This document shows positions 17,271 to 26,276 of a stretch of DNA of 64,000 nt, one piece after another (position 1 is the first letter of the stretch; every line of letters starts with the position of its first letter). The notes under the pieces were generated by a model. The model was not told where the DNA came from, ran no database searches, and worked only from the letters and a program-made list of their open reading frames with translations. The position numbers and the translations under genes were made by a program. Source of the DNA: Streptomyces olivochromogenes (GTDB taxonomy: Bacteria > Actinomycetota > Actinomycetes > Streptomycetales > Streptomycetaceae). The stretch spans positions 23,736 to 87,735 of the forward strand of contig NZ_JADDRL010000030.1 of assembly GCF_021538895.1 (NCBI RefSeq), given 5' to 3'.

Positions 17271-18263
17271 GTGACCACCGAGACCAAGGACCTCTACGTC
17301 GAAGACCATGATCTACTGATCGACCCCATGCTCCAGGGCGTCATCGAGTTTCCCGAGCACTCCGGCATCACCAACACCCTCATCGGCTTCCACAAGGACT
17401 TCGGCACCATCCTGACCGGCTTCGAACGCGGCTATCTCCGCATCACCGTCGAGATCCACGCCGAACAGCCCGCACTGGACACGGACGGCTGGGACGACGT
17501 CCTCGACATCTCCGCCGATTTCACCCGCGGCCAGGCCTTCGTCGCCAGCTATGACAAAGCATTCACCACCAACCTCGCATTCGACGGCGCCGGAACCTAC
17601 CGGATCCGCACCCACGCACGGGGCCGTGCCGACGCCAAGAACGCCGCCCTGCCCCGCCAGCCCCGGCCCTCCAAGGCCCGCCCTCCCTCCGAGACATATC
17701 TCGTCCAGGTGTGGAAGGCCCCCACTGCCCCCGAGCAGATCCACAAGAGCAGCAACCACACCACCCTTCCCGCAGCCGACTACACCGGCCCCAGCACCTC
17801 GCCCTACCAGCCGGCCGTCGACGCCCCCACAATCCATTCCGAGGGCGGCGGGATCGTCCTCGTCCGCACCTGCTTCACCGCACCCCAGGCGTGGCACCGC
17901 CTGCAGGACTTGATCGACAACGGCTCCGAGGACGGCGGCGGCATCGACGTCACACCCATCGACGACACCGCCTACGACGGCCTGACCGAAGACCAGTTGC
18001 GCACCTTGATCGGCCGTGACGAGGACGACTGGCCCCACCACACCGTCCTTTTCATCGCCGATCAGCAAGCCTTCGCCTCCCCCGACCTGCCGCTGCTCGC
18101 CGTCGACAACCCACCCGGTCAACCCGCGCCGTCCTTCCGTATCCCACGGGAGTACCTGGAGAGCTTCGTGGTGAACATGGACCTGGGAAACACCGACTTC
18201 GGCGAGTGGTCCCGGGACGCAGGTGACGACGGCATCTACCGAGAACCCGCCGAAGGCGCATAG
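17271..18263 (+). CDS. Two-domain hypothetical protein with C-terminal DUF6924-like domain
   Basis: A 330-residue soluble protein, GTG start 17271. Residues 1-150 look like a beta-rich domain; a Pro-rich linker follows. Residues about 180-320 match what I know of DUF6924: IVLVRTCFTAPQAWHRLQDL, then AYDGLTEDQLRTLIG, VLFIADQQAF, FRIPREYLESFVVNMDLGN. It starts 100 bases after the broken NucA/NucB nuclease on the same strand. DUF6924 proteins often lie near such genes, so an immunity or accessory role is possible but unproven. Confidence 0.7.
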   Translation: MTTETKDLYVEDHDLLIDPMLQGVIEFPEHSGITNTLIGFHKDFGTILTGFERGYLRITVEIHAEQPALDTDGWDDVLDISADFTRGQAFVASYDKAFTTNLAFDGAGTYRIRTHARGRADAKNAALPRQPRPSKARPPSETYLVQVWKAPTAPEQIHKSSNHTTLPAADYTGPSTSPYQPAVDAPTIHSEGGGIVLVRTCFTAPQAWHRLQDLIDNGSEDGGGIDVTPIDDTAYDGLTEDQLRTLIGRDEDDWPHHTVLFIADQQAFASPDLPLLAVDNPPGQPAPSFRIPREYLESFVVNMDLGNTDFGEWSRDAGDDGIYREPAEGA

Positions 18264-18799
18264 GCGGGAAGGGGCGCGATAGGGGATGGACCGGAAGCGT
18301 TGAGACTCGCTGGCTGCCCGGGCTGCTGCCCGTCTGACGGGCACCCGTGACAGTGGGCTGCCTACCGCTTGTGCTCCGCCCTCACCCACGACCTCTCGGC
18401 CGCCAAGCAGCGCATAGCGGACCTGGGGGTAGCGCTGGGCGTCCCCGTCACCGTCCGTCGATTCTGGAATGCCGACGACACCTGAACCGGTCCGCGGGTT
18501 CACAGCGGACCGGGGGGCCAAATGGCGGCGCAGCACCGCGTTCTCGTACCGCGACACGCGCATCTCCGCGTCCTTTGCCGCCTCACTGAGGGGCCGTACA
18601 GGAGGCGGCGGGCCCTGCCCGCGTCGAGGCGCGTAGCGAGAATCGCCTTCGCGAATCTCGCGCGAAGCGCTTCGTGGGGTTTCGCGAGCCGTAGACCCCG
18701 GCGCTGGCAGATCTTCCCGCTCGTCCGACGAAATCCCAGGTCAGGCGGACATCTGGTCATGTGTCAGGTGGCGCAACACTTCAGCAACACCGCTTTCCC
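18264..18799. other. Intergenic region with weak transposase traces
   Basis: No intact gene. On the minus strand near 18480-18600 a short reading (KDAEMRVSRYENAVLRRHL) resembles the first helix of integrase-type (IS3/IS481-like) transposases. On the plus strand 18360-18484 ends a coding-like tail (LSAAKQRIADLGVALGVPV, then a stop). Both are scraps. Confidence 0.3.
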
Positions 18800-18812
18800 T
18801 ACCAGATAGGTA
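18800..18812. promoter_or_regulatory. Candidate GntR operator
   Basis: TACC-AGATA-GGTA is a perfect inverted repeat with a 5-base spacer, ending 11 bases before the GntR start. GntR-family regulators bind such short palindromes over their own promoters, so this is the likely autoregulatory site. Inferred from position and symmetry only. Confidence 0.35.
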
Positions 18813-18823
18813 TGGTCCGAAGC

Positions 18824-19612
18824 ATGTCAGCCACCGACCGCGTCCGAGACCACGCCGGCCAGGGCGCGACCACCGTCGCCGCCCACCGCGCGCGGCGGCG
18901 GCTGCGTGCGGACCGGGCACGCCAGCTCGCCGACCTGCTCCGCCACCAGCTCCTGGCCGGGGGGTTCCCCGACGGCGCGCTTCCTCACGAGACGACCCTC
19001 GCCACGGACTACAGCGCCTCCCGCAACACCGTTCGCCAGGCCCTCGACCTTCTGCGCGCCGAGGGCCTGGTGGAACGCCTCCCCGGCGTCGGCACGGTCG
19101 TCGTGGCCCAGAAGTACCCCCACGGACTCGACCGCCTGATGGGCCTCGCGGAAACCCTGCGCGAACACGGCCGTGTCACCAACGAGGTGCGCACCGTGGG
19201 CCCCGTCCCCGCCCCGGCCCCGGTGGCCGACCGCCTGCGCCTCCCACCCGGCACCGACGTCCTCTACATCGAACGTCTGCGCCGGCTGAACGGCCTTCCC
19301 CTGTCCCTCGACCTCACCTACGTTCCCCTGGACCTCGGCACCGCCCTGCTCGGCGAGGACCTGGAGAACACCGACATCTTCCGGCTCCTGGAGTCCCTCA
19401 CGGGCCGGCGCCTCGGTCACGCCGAGATCAGCCTCGAGGCGGTCAACGCGGACGCCCACTCCGCCGCCGTACTGCAGGCACCGCGCGGTGCGGCCGTCCT
19501 GATGCTGGAACGCCTCACGTACCTCGCCGACGGGCGGCCCGTCGACCTGGAGTTCATCCGCTTCCGCGGCGACCGTATCTCGATGAGCGGTCTGCTGCAC
19601 CGGTCCCTGTAA
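18824..19612 (+). CDS. GntR-family (HutC/UTRA) transcriptional regulator
   Basis: A 262-residue regulator. The winged helix-turn-helix (residues about 30-95) reads LADLLRHQLLAGGFPDGALP, TTLATDYSASRNTVRQALDL, then LVERLPGVGTVV. The C-terminal UTRA ligand-binding domain follows (LPPGTDVLYIERLRRLNGLP to VDLEFIRFRGDRISM). HutC-type regulators usually repress until a small ligand binds UTRA. It is 33 bases ahead of the ferredoxin gene and probably heads the operon, sensing the compound handled by the transporter and flavoprotein. ATG 18812 is an alternative start. Confidence 0.92.
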   Translation: MSATDRVRDHAGQGATTVAAHRARRRLRADRARQLADLLRHQLLAGGFPDGALPHETTLATDYSASRNTVRQALDLLRAEGLVERLPGVGTVVVAQKYPHGLDRLMGLAETLREHGRVTNEVRTVGPVPAPAPVADRLRLPPGTDVLYIERLRRLNGLPLSLDLTYVPLDLGTALLGEDLENTDIFRLLESLTGRRLGHAEISLEAVNADAHSAAVLQAPRGAAVLMLERLTYLADGRPVDLEFIRFRGDRISMSGLLHRSL

Positions 19613-19645
19613 ACACCCCTCTCACGCACATTCCCGGAGACAGCC

Positions 19646-19873
19646 ATGCCCTTGGCGCCCCAGCGGGCCGACGTGCCCGTGACCATCGACGAGTCGAAGT
19701 GCATCGACGGCTGCACGCTCTGCGTGGACATGTGCCCGCTGGACTCCCTCGCCATCGACGACAGCACCGGCAAGGCGTACATGCACGTCGACGAGTGCTG
19801 GTACTGCGGCCCGTGCGCGGCCCGCTGTCCCACCGGAGCCGTCACGGTCAACATGCCCTACCTGCTCCGGTGA
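19646..19873 (+). CDS. 2[4Fe-4S] ferredoxin, AprB-like
   Basis: A 75-residue iron-sulfur protein. Two cluster motifs are present: CIDGCTLCVDMCP and CWYCGPCAARCP, the second with the Trp/Tyr context typical of adenylylsulfate-reductase beta subunits. It lacks the AprB C-terminal tail. It probably passes electrons to or from the flavoprotein at 22953. ATG 19646 follows GGAG; the next gene starts 14 bases after the stop. Confidence 0.92.
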   Translation: MPLAPQRADVPVTIDESKCIDGCTLCVDMCPLDSLAIDDSTGKAYMHVDECWYCGPCAARCPTGAVTVNMPYLLR

Positions 19874-19887
19874 AAGGCCACACCCCT

Positions 19888-21234
19888 ATGAAACGCACAG
19901 CAGTCGCCACAGCCGCCGCCCTGCTCCTCGCGCCGCTCACTGCCTGCGGCGGCAACGCCGCGGCCGGAGGTGCCGGCTCCACCGTCACGGTCACCGTCGG
20001 CTACCAGTCCAAGACCATCAACACCGTCACCGCGGGAACGCTCCTGCGCTCCCTCGGCTACTTCGAGAAGGAGCTGAACTCCCTCGGCGACGGCCGCACG
20101 TACAAGGTCGACTGGCAGGACTACGCCACCGGCGCCCCCATCACCGCGCAGATGACCGCCGGGAAGATCGACATCGGCTCGATGGGCGACTTCCCCCTGC
20201 TCATCAACGCCGCCCGCGGCAAGCAGCTGAACCGCCCCACCCGCCTGGTCTCCGTCACCGGCTACAACCTCCGCGGCGGCCTCAACACCATCGTCACGGC
20301 CCCCGACTCCAAGCTCACCTCCCTGAAGGACCTGAAGGGCAAGAAGGTCTCCACGAGCGTCGGCTCCGCCGCAGACGGCACACTCGTACGAGCCCTGCAA
20401 CGCAGCGGCATCGATCCGAACGACGGCGTCGAGAAGCTCAACCAGCAGCCCGCCGTCGGCGCGTCGGCCCTGGCGGCGGGCAGCACGGACGCACTCTCGC
20501 AGTTCGTCGCCTGGCCCGGTCTGCTCGCCTACCAGGGCAAGGCGAAGGCCCTGTACGACGGCGCCCAGCTGAACCTGCCCACCTTTCACGGCGTCACCGC
20601 CCGCGAAGACTTCGCGAAGAAGAGCCCTGCCGTGCTGAAGGCCTTCCTGAAGGCCCAGGCAGAGGCGACCGACTACCTCAACGCCCATCCCGTGACCGCC
20701 GCCGAGAACGTCGCGAAGGCCACCGGCCTGCCCGCCGAGGTCGTCTACCTCTACAACGGCGCCCACGGCATCTCCACCTTCGACCCGGCCGTCAAGCCGC
20801 AGCTCGTCTCCGCGCTCAAGCAGGACGTGTCGGTCCTGAAGGCGGCAAAGCTGACCGGTGATGTGGACGTGGACGCCTTCGTCGACGACCAGTACGTGAA
20901 GAAGGCTCTCGGGGCGTCGTACGCCAAGCAGCTCGCCGCTACTCCCCCGGCTGCCGCGAGCGAGGCATGGCCGGAGGGCGCCGAGGAGACCAAGGCCTTC
21001 AAGTCCCCTGCGGAGCTCCTGAGGTACGTGGTCGCCCACCGCGACGGCATCCGCGCCGCCTACGTCCCCGACGCCACTACCGGCACCGTGTGGTTCGCGG
21101 ACAAGGCGGTGTGGGTGGCCGACGGAGACCAGTTCCTGCCGTTCGTCGCCCCGGCGACGGCGCAGGCGTACGTCTCCGCGCACGGCGGCTCCCGCGTCAT
21201 CACCTACGCCGACGCGCTGGAGCGTGCCGCATGA
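19888..21234 (+). CDS. ABC transporter substrate-binding lipoprotein (nitrate/sulfonate type) with NosL-like C-terminal domain
   Basis: A 448-residue lipoprotein: signal peptide with lipobox LTACG, then an SsuA/TauA/NrtA-type binding domain to about residue 350 (GYQSKTINTVTAG, AGKIDIGSMGDFPLLINAA, LKDLKGKKVSTSVGSAADG). Residues about 365-448 are extra. GTVWFADKAVWVADGDQFLP and AQAYVSAHGGSRVITYADAL resemble NosL, a copper-binding maturation factor. The fusion is unusual and may put a metal- or cofactor-handling module on the transporter's receptor. The stop overlaps the permease start (ATGA). Confidence 0.88.
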   Translation: MKRTAVATAAALLLAPLTACGGNAAAGGAGSTVTVTVGYQSKTINTVTAGTLLRSLGYFEKELNSLGDGRTYKVDWQDYATGAPITAQMTAGKIDIGSMGDFPLLINAARGKQLNRPTRLVSVTGYNLRGGLNTIVTAPDSKLTSLKDLKGKKVSTSVGSAADGTLVRALQRSGIDPNDGVEKLNQQPAVGASALAAGSTDALSQFVAWPGLLAYQGKAKALYDGAQLNLPTFHGVTAREDFAKKSPAVLKAFLKAQAEATDYLNAHPVTAAENVAKATGLPAEVVYLYNGAHGISTFDPAVKPQLVSALKQDVSVLKAAKLTGDVDVDAFVDDQYVKKALGASYAKQLAATPPAAASEAWPEGAEETKAFKSPAELLRYVVAHRDGIRAAYVPDATTGTVWFADKAVWVADGDQFLPFVAPATAQAYVSAHGGSRVITYADALERAA

Positions 21235-22163
21235 GCCGGTCCGCGCCGCGAGCGGGCCGGTACCGTCGACCGTTCCCGCCGATCGGCCGGTATGCGCTGC
21301 GGGTCGCCGCCCTCGCGGCCGCCCTCGGCCTCTGGCAGCTCCTGACCGGCCTGGACGTCGACCTGTGGCTGCGCTTCTCGCAGTTCCCCACGGTCACCGA
21401 CGTCGCCCACGCCTTCGCCGACCGCCTCTTGGGGGCGGACTACTGGACGGACCTCACCGACAGCCTCACCCGCATCCTCACCGGCTTCCTGCTGGCTGCG
21501 GTGGTGGGCGTAGCGGTGGGCGTGCTCGTGGCCCGTTCCCGGCTCGCCGAGGACCTGCTGGGCCCGCTGCTGGAAGTGGTCCGCCCGATCCCGGCGATCG
21601 CCCTGGTCCCCGTCGCGATCCTCCTCTTCCCCTCCAACGAACAGGGCATCGTCTTCATCACCTTCACCGCCGCCTTCTTCCCGATCCTGGTCTCCACCCG
21701 GCACGCCGTCCGCGCGCTGACCCCCGTGTGGGAGGAGGCCGTGCTCACGATGGGCGGCGGCCAGTGGCGGATTCTCGGCTCGGTCGTCCTTCCGGGCGCA
21801 CTGCCCGGCATCTTCGGCGGCCTGTCGGTCGGCCTCGGTGTCTCGTGGATCTGTGTGATCTCCGCCGAGATGATCTCCGGCCAGTACGGTGTCGGCTACC
21901 GCACCTGGCAGGACTACACGATCGTCAACTACCCCGGCGTCTTCGTCGGAATGGTCACGATCGGCGTCCTGGGCTGGCTCACCTCCACCGCGGTGGAACT
22001 CCTGGGCCGACGCCTGACCCGGTGGCTGCCGCGTACGTCGTACGTCCCCGGAGCCCGGCCGGCGGCACCGCGCGCGCCCGTGCCCGCCCGGCAGGCCCCC
22101 ACCGCCGCGCACACCGACCAGCCCTCCGACACCGAGGAGGCACGAGATGAGCACCTCGTCTGA
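21231..22163 (+). CDS. ABC transporter permease (SsuC/TauC-type)
   Basis: A 310-residue inner-membrane protein with about six membrane helices. The cytoplasmic coupling loop EEAVLTMGGGQWRILGSVVLPGALPGIFGGL is the EAA motif that docks on the ATPase. ATG 21231 overlaps the receptor stop, and the gene overlaps the ATPase start by 17 bases. The Pro/Ala-rich C-terminal tail (about 40 residues) is dispensable-looking. It should form a homodimeric channel for an anion such as a sulfonate. Confidence 0.92.
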   Translation: MSRSAPRAGRYRRPFPPIGRYALRVAALAAALGLWQLLTGLDVDLWLRFSQFPTVTDVAHAFADRLLGADYWTDLTDSLTRILTGFLLAAVVGVAVGVLVARSRLAEDLLGPLLEVVRPIPAIALVPVAILLFPSNEQGIVFITFTAAFFPILVSTRHAVRALTPVWEEAVLTMGGGQWRILGSVVLPGALPGIFGGLSVGLGVSWICVISAEMISGQYGVGYRTWQDYTIVNYPGVFVGMVTIGVLGWLTSTAVELLGRRLTRWLPRTSYVPGARPAAPRAPVPARQAPTAAHTDQPSDTEEARDEHLV

Positions 22164-22941
22164 CACCAAGCCCGACCTCCGTACGGTGGACAACGCTCCG
22201 TCCCCCGTACGCGGCACCCGGCTCACCCTCCACGCCGCCACGCTCGGCCGCCCCGACGCCTCCGTCCTGGAGGGCGTCGACCTGGACATCACGCCGGGCG
22301 AGATCCTCACCGTCGTCGGTCGGTCCGGCTGCGGCAAGTCGACCCTGCTGCGCACCCTGGCGGGCCTGCTGCCCCCGCTCGCCGGAAAGATCAGCCAGGA
22401 CGGGCAGTCCCTGGCCGGCCCCACCGCCGAACGCGCCCTGGTCTTCCAGGAGGACGCCCTCCTCCCCTGGCGCACCCTGCGCGCCAACGTGGAACTCCCG
22501 CTGGCCATACGCGGGTTGTCGCGCCCGAACCGCCGCACTCAGGCGGAGGCGTGGCTGGCCCGGGTCGGACTCGCCGAGCAGGCCCGGCAGTTGCCGCACC
22601 GTGTTTCCGGCGGCCAGCGTCAGCGCGCCCAGTTGGCCCGCGCCCTCGCGGGAGCGCCCCACGCCGTCCTCATGGACGAGCCGTTCGGCGCGCTCGACGC
22701 CCAGACCCGCGCCGGCATGCAGGATCTGCTGGTCGAGGTGCTGCACGGCACGGGCGCGACCGTCGTCTTCGTCACCCACGACGTGGACGAGGCCCTGTTC
22801 CTCGGCGACCGCGTGGCCCTGCTCGGCGCAGGCCGCCTCATCTCCGTACGAGAAGTGCCGCGCCCACGCGAGCGCGCCGCCCATGACAATCCGGCGCGCA
22901 TCGCCCTGCGGCGCGAAGTCCTCACGTCACTCGGATCTTGA
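22147..22941 (+). CDS. ABC transporter ATP-binding protein (SsuB/TauB-type)
   Basis: A 264-residue ATPase with Walker A GRSGCGKST, Q-loop FQEDALLPW, signature VSGGQRQRAQLARALAG, Walker B AVLMDEPFGALD and switch His in VFVTHD. It powers uptake through the permease encoded just upstream. ATG 22147 lies inside the permease gene (17-base overlap), indicating translational coupling. Confidence 0.94.
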   Translation: MSTSSDTKPDLRTVDNAPSPVRGTRLTLHAATLGRPDASVLEGVDLDITPGEILTVVGRSGCGKSTLLRTLAGLLPPLAGKISQDGQSLAGPTAERALVFQEDALLPWRTLRANVELPLAIRGLSRPNRRTQAEAWLARVGLAEQARQLPHRVSGGQRQRAQLARALAGAPHAVLMDEPFGALDAQTRAGMQDLLVEVLHGTGATVVFVTHDVDEALFLGDRVALLGAGRLISVREVPRPRERAAHDNPARIALRREVLTSLGS

Positions 22942-22952
22942 AAGGCACCCCG

Positions 22953-25694
22953 GTGGACACCCCCCTGCAGATCCCGGCCCTCACCGGCGCCGATGAGATG
23001 AGCTGCGACGTCCTCGTCGTCGGCGGCGGCACCGCCGGCACCATGGCCGCGCTCACCGCAGCCGAGCACGGCGCGAGCGTGCTCCTTCTGGAGAAGGCCC
23101 ACGTACGTCACTCCGGCGCACTCGCCATGGGCATGGACGGCGTCAACAACGCGGTCATCCCCGGCCGTGCCGAGCCCGACGACTACGTCGCCGAGATCAC
23201 CCGTGCCAACGACGGCATCGTCGACCAGTCCACCGTCCGCCAGACCGCCACGCGCGGCTTCGCCATGGTGCGGCGCCTGGAGTCGTACGGCGTGAAGTTC
23301 GAGAAGGACGAACACGGCGACTACGCGGTCCGCCAGGTCCACCGCTCCGGCTCCTACGTGCTGCCGATGCCGGAGGGCAAGGACGTCAAGAAGGTCCTGT
23401 ACCGGCAGCTGCGGCGGCGTGAGATGCGGGAGCGGATCCGGATCGAGAACCGGGTGATGCCGGTGCGCGTGCTGACGACGGAGGGACGGGCCGTCGGAGC
23501 GGTGGGCTTTCACACCCGCACGGGCGCCTTCGTCACCATCCGCGCGGGCGCCGTGATCCTGGCGACCGGCGCCTGCGGCCGCCTCGGACTGCCCGCCTCC
23601 GGCTACCTCTACGGCACCTACGAGAACCCCACCAACGCGGGCGACGGCTACGCCATGGCCTACCACGCGGGCGCCGAACTCACCGGCATCGAGTGCTTCC
23701 AGATCAACCCACTGATCAAGGACTACAACGGCCCCGCCTGCGCCTACGTCGCCAACCCCTTCGGCGGCTACCAGGTCAACCGGCACGGCGAACGCTTCGT
23801 CGACTCCGACTACTGGTCGGGGCAGATGATGGCCGAGTTCGCGGCGGAGGTGGCCAGCGACCGCGGCCCGGTGTACCTGAAGCTGAGCCACCTCCCGGAG
23901 GAGTCGATCTCCGCGCTGGAGTCGATCCTGCACTCCACCGAGCGCCCGACCCGCGGCTCCTTCCACTCCGGCCGCGGGCACGACTACCGCACCCACGACG
24001 TCGAGATGCACATCTCCGAAATCGGCTTGTGCGGCGGCCACTCCGCCTCGGGCGTACGGGTCGACGACCACGCCCGCACGACCGTCCCCCGGTTGTACGC
24101 GGCCGGGGACCTTGCCTGCGTACCACACAACTACATGATCGGCGCGTTCGTCTTCGGTGACCTCGCGGGCGCGGACGCCGCCCAGTACGAGGCGTACGAA
24201 GGGGAGTTGCCCGCCGAACAGCTCCGCGAGGCGCACGAGCTGATCTACCGCCCGCTGCGCAACCCGGACGGCCCGCCTCAGACCCAGGTCGAGTACAAAC
24301 TGCGCCGCTTCGTCAACGACTACGTCGCCCCGCCGAAATCCGGCGCCCGTCTCTCCCTCGCCCTGGAGGCCTTCGAGCGGATGCACACCGACATCGCCGC
24401 GATGGGCGCCCGCACACCGCACGAACTCATGCGCTGCGCCGAGGTCACCTTCATCCGCGACTGCGCGGAGATGGCCGCACGCGCATCGCTGGCCCGCACG
24501 GAGTCTCGCTGGGGCCTCTACCACGACCGCATCGACCACCCACGGCGCGACGACACGTCCTGGTTCCACCACCTCGACCTGTACAAGTCCCCCTCCGGCG
24601 CAATGCAGTTCACGGCCCGTCCCGTCGCTCCCTACCTGGTCCCGGTCGACGGCTTCACCCCGACCGGCGGCCCCTCCCGGCACCTCGGCGAGATCCACCC
24701 GGAACATGTGGCGACGGCAGGGGCCAGGGAAGCGGCGCCGGTGGCGCCGCGGCAGGAACTCACCATGGCCGACACAGCCGCCCGGCCCCGTGCCGAAGCG
24801 GACGCGCCGGCCACACCTCGCCTGCTCGAACTCCTCTCTCTCGCGGAGGACAACCCTGATCTCTCCGTGCTCGCCGGCTACTTGACGGACCCCGAGCCCA
24901 GCGTGCGCCGGACGGCCGTCACGGTCCTGACGGAGAGCGTGCCGCCGGGCACCGGACCGGCACTGGCCGCGGCGCTCACCGACACCGACGCCGGCGTCCG
25001 CGCCGCCGCGGTCGCCTCACTGCGCGAACTGGTCGAGACGCTGGTCCCGGAGCCGGCCCTGCGCGACGGCCTCGCCGCCGCCCTGTCCGAGGCCGACCCC
25101 GCCGTCCGTGCCGCCACACTGGACGTGCTGCGTGCCCTACGGCTTGGTGACGCCGAGCTGTTCGCGCACTCCCTGTCGGACTCCGACACCGCCGTACGCA
25201 TCGCGGCCGTGCGTGCGCTCGTGTCGGTCGACGCCACCGCAGAGCTGGCCCGCGCGGCGGCCGTCGATCCGTCCCGCGAGGTCCGCGTCACGATCGCCAA
25301 GGCCCTGGCCACCCTGGGCACAGGCTCGGACATGGCCTGCTCGGCCCTCGCCGCGCTCGTCGACGATCCCGACGCCCTGGTGCGCGGGGCCGCCTACGAG
25401 GCTCTGGGCACGACGGGCTGCCCAGCCGCCCTGGCCACACGCGCCGAGGCCGCCCTGTCAGACCTGGCCTGGCAGGTACGGGCCGGCGCCGCCACCGCTC
25501 TGTCCGTCGCAGACTCCGACCTGGCCGTGCCGGCCCTCGCCAAGGCCCTCACCGACCTGAACGCCGACGTCCGCAAGGCAGCCGTCCTGGCCCTGACCCG
25601 GCACCGTGACATCGAGGACGCCCGAGCCGCCCTGGCCACCGCGACGACGGACCGGGACGCGGACGTCAGGGCCTATGCGGCGCGGGCACTGTGA
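22953..25694 (+). CDS. AprA/fumarate-reductase-type flavoprotein fused to C-terminal HEAT repeats
   Basis: A 913-residue fusion; GTG 22953 follows GAAAGG. Residues about 14-580 form an FAD oxidoreductase: dinucleotide fold DVLVVGGGTAGTMAAL, EKAHVRHSGALAMGMDGVNN, AVILATGACGRLGLPASG and the second FAD contact LYAAGDLACVPHNYMIGAF. This is the AprA branch of the FrdA/SdhA superfamily, without cytochrome subunits. Residues about 635-913 are nine HEAT units (pattern L-x-D-x-D-x-x-VR-x-x-A). An internal ATG at 24766 could yield the HEAT part alone. With the ferredoxin and importer it probably reduces or oxidises an imported sulfur compound; the substrate is unknown. Confidence 0.9.
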   Translation: MDTPLQIPALTGADEMSCDVLVVGGGTAGTMAALTAAEHGASVLLLEKAHVRHSGALAMGMDGVNNAVIPGRAEPDDYVAEITRANDGIVDQSTVRQTATRGFAMVRRLESYGVKFEKDEHGDYAVRQVHRSGSYVLPMPEGKDVKKVLYRQLRRREMRERIRIENRVMPVRVLTTEGRAVGAVGFHTRTGAFVTIRAGAVILATGACGRLGLPASGYLYGTYENPTNAGDGYAMAYHAGAELTGIECFQINPLIKDYNGPACAYVANPFGGYQVNRHGERFVDSDYWSGQMMAEFAAEVASDRGPVYLKLSHLPEESISALESILHSTERPTRGSFHSGRGHDYRTHDVEMHISEIGLCGGHSASGVRVDDHARTTVPRLYAAGDLACVPHNYMIGAFVFGDLAGADAAQYEAYEGELPAEQLREAHELIYRPLRNPDGPPQTQVEYKLRRFVNDYVAPPKSGARLSLALEAFERMHTDIAAMGARTPHELMRCAEVTFIRDCAEMAARASLARTESRWGLYHDRIDHPRRDDTSWFHHLDLYKSPSGAMQFTARPVAPYLVPVDGFTPTGGPSRHLGEIHPEHVATAGAREAAPVAPRQELTMADTAARPRAEADAPATPRLLELLSLAEDNPDLSVLAGYLTDPEPSVRRTAVTVLTESVPPGTGPALAAALTDTDAGVRAAAVASLRELVETLVPEPALRDGLAAALSEADPAVRAATLDVLRALRLGDAELFAHSLSDSDTAVRIAAVRALVSVDATAELARAAAVDPSREVRVTIAKALATLGTGSDMACSALAALVDDPDALVRGAAYEALGTTGCPAALATRAEAALSDLAWQVRAGAATALSVADSDLAVPALAKALTDLNADVRKAAVLALTRHRDIEDARAALATATTDRDADVRAYAARAL

Positions 25695-25789
25695 CCGCGA
25701 CCTACCGTGCGGCCAGGAAGCGTCCCGTATTCCGCCGGACGTGCCGGGCCACGCTCCTGTCGAGCGTGATCGCCGACTCATCGGCCGAC

Positions 25790-26144
25790 CGGTGTGGACA
25801 CCGCAATAGACCCCGGCGTCCACGTGCTCGTCCGAGAGCTGCTTGCAGGTGGTGTAGGTCTCGGTCACGCCGGGCGCGGTGGGGCTGGTCAGGTCGAACG
25901 GGGCGGTGCGCGGCCCGACCGGCGCCGACAACTCGACCACATCGATGCGGCAGCCCGCGAACCCGATGACGCGACGGACCGTCTGCTCCGGCTGCAACAC
26001 CAGCTTGTTGAACTGGTCAATCTCCTCGATCCGCACCACATCCGCTGCCCTGCGGCGAACCGCACCCGTTTCCCCGACCGAGGAACCGAAGGAACTCTCT
26101 CCGAACTCAGTCCTTATCAGCCGGGCCGGATCGACCCGGCGCAA
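25790..26144 (-). pseudogene. Hypothetical protein fragment
   Basis: From ATG 26144 the reading is coding-like for about 110 residues (VVRIEEIDQFNKLVLQPEQT, RRVIGFAGCRIDVVELSAPV, TYTTCKQLSDEHVDAGVYCG). It then becomes Arg/Ser-rich and runs antisense into the flavoprotein gene, so the natural C-terminus seems lost. Two or three Cys and Thr-rich turns hint at a secreted protein. No family recognised. Bases 26145-26276 hold no feature I recognise. Confidence 0.35.
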
Positions 26145-26276
26145 CCGTCTCCTCCCGAGTAGGGTGGCGGCGAACCGACCGCACTTTCGAGCCTGCCTGT
26201 CGAAGACACCGTGGGCTCCTGGTGAAGGTCCTTGAGTCGCGCTGAACTCACGGCCGTCGTGCCGGTAAGAACCGTG

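Noticed and set aside
18651..18692. Imperfect palindrome around CTCGCGCGAAGCGCTTCG
   Set aside because: Short CG-rich symmetry is frequent at this base composition; it is neither perfect nor next to a gene end, so no function was assigned.
22620..24707. Very long open frame (695 codons) on the minus strand
   Set aside because: It lies wholly antisense to the ABC ATPase and flavoprotein genes, has no domain motif, and is the usual mirror frame of GC-rich coding DNA.
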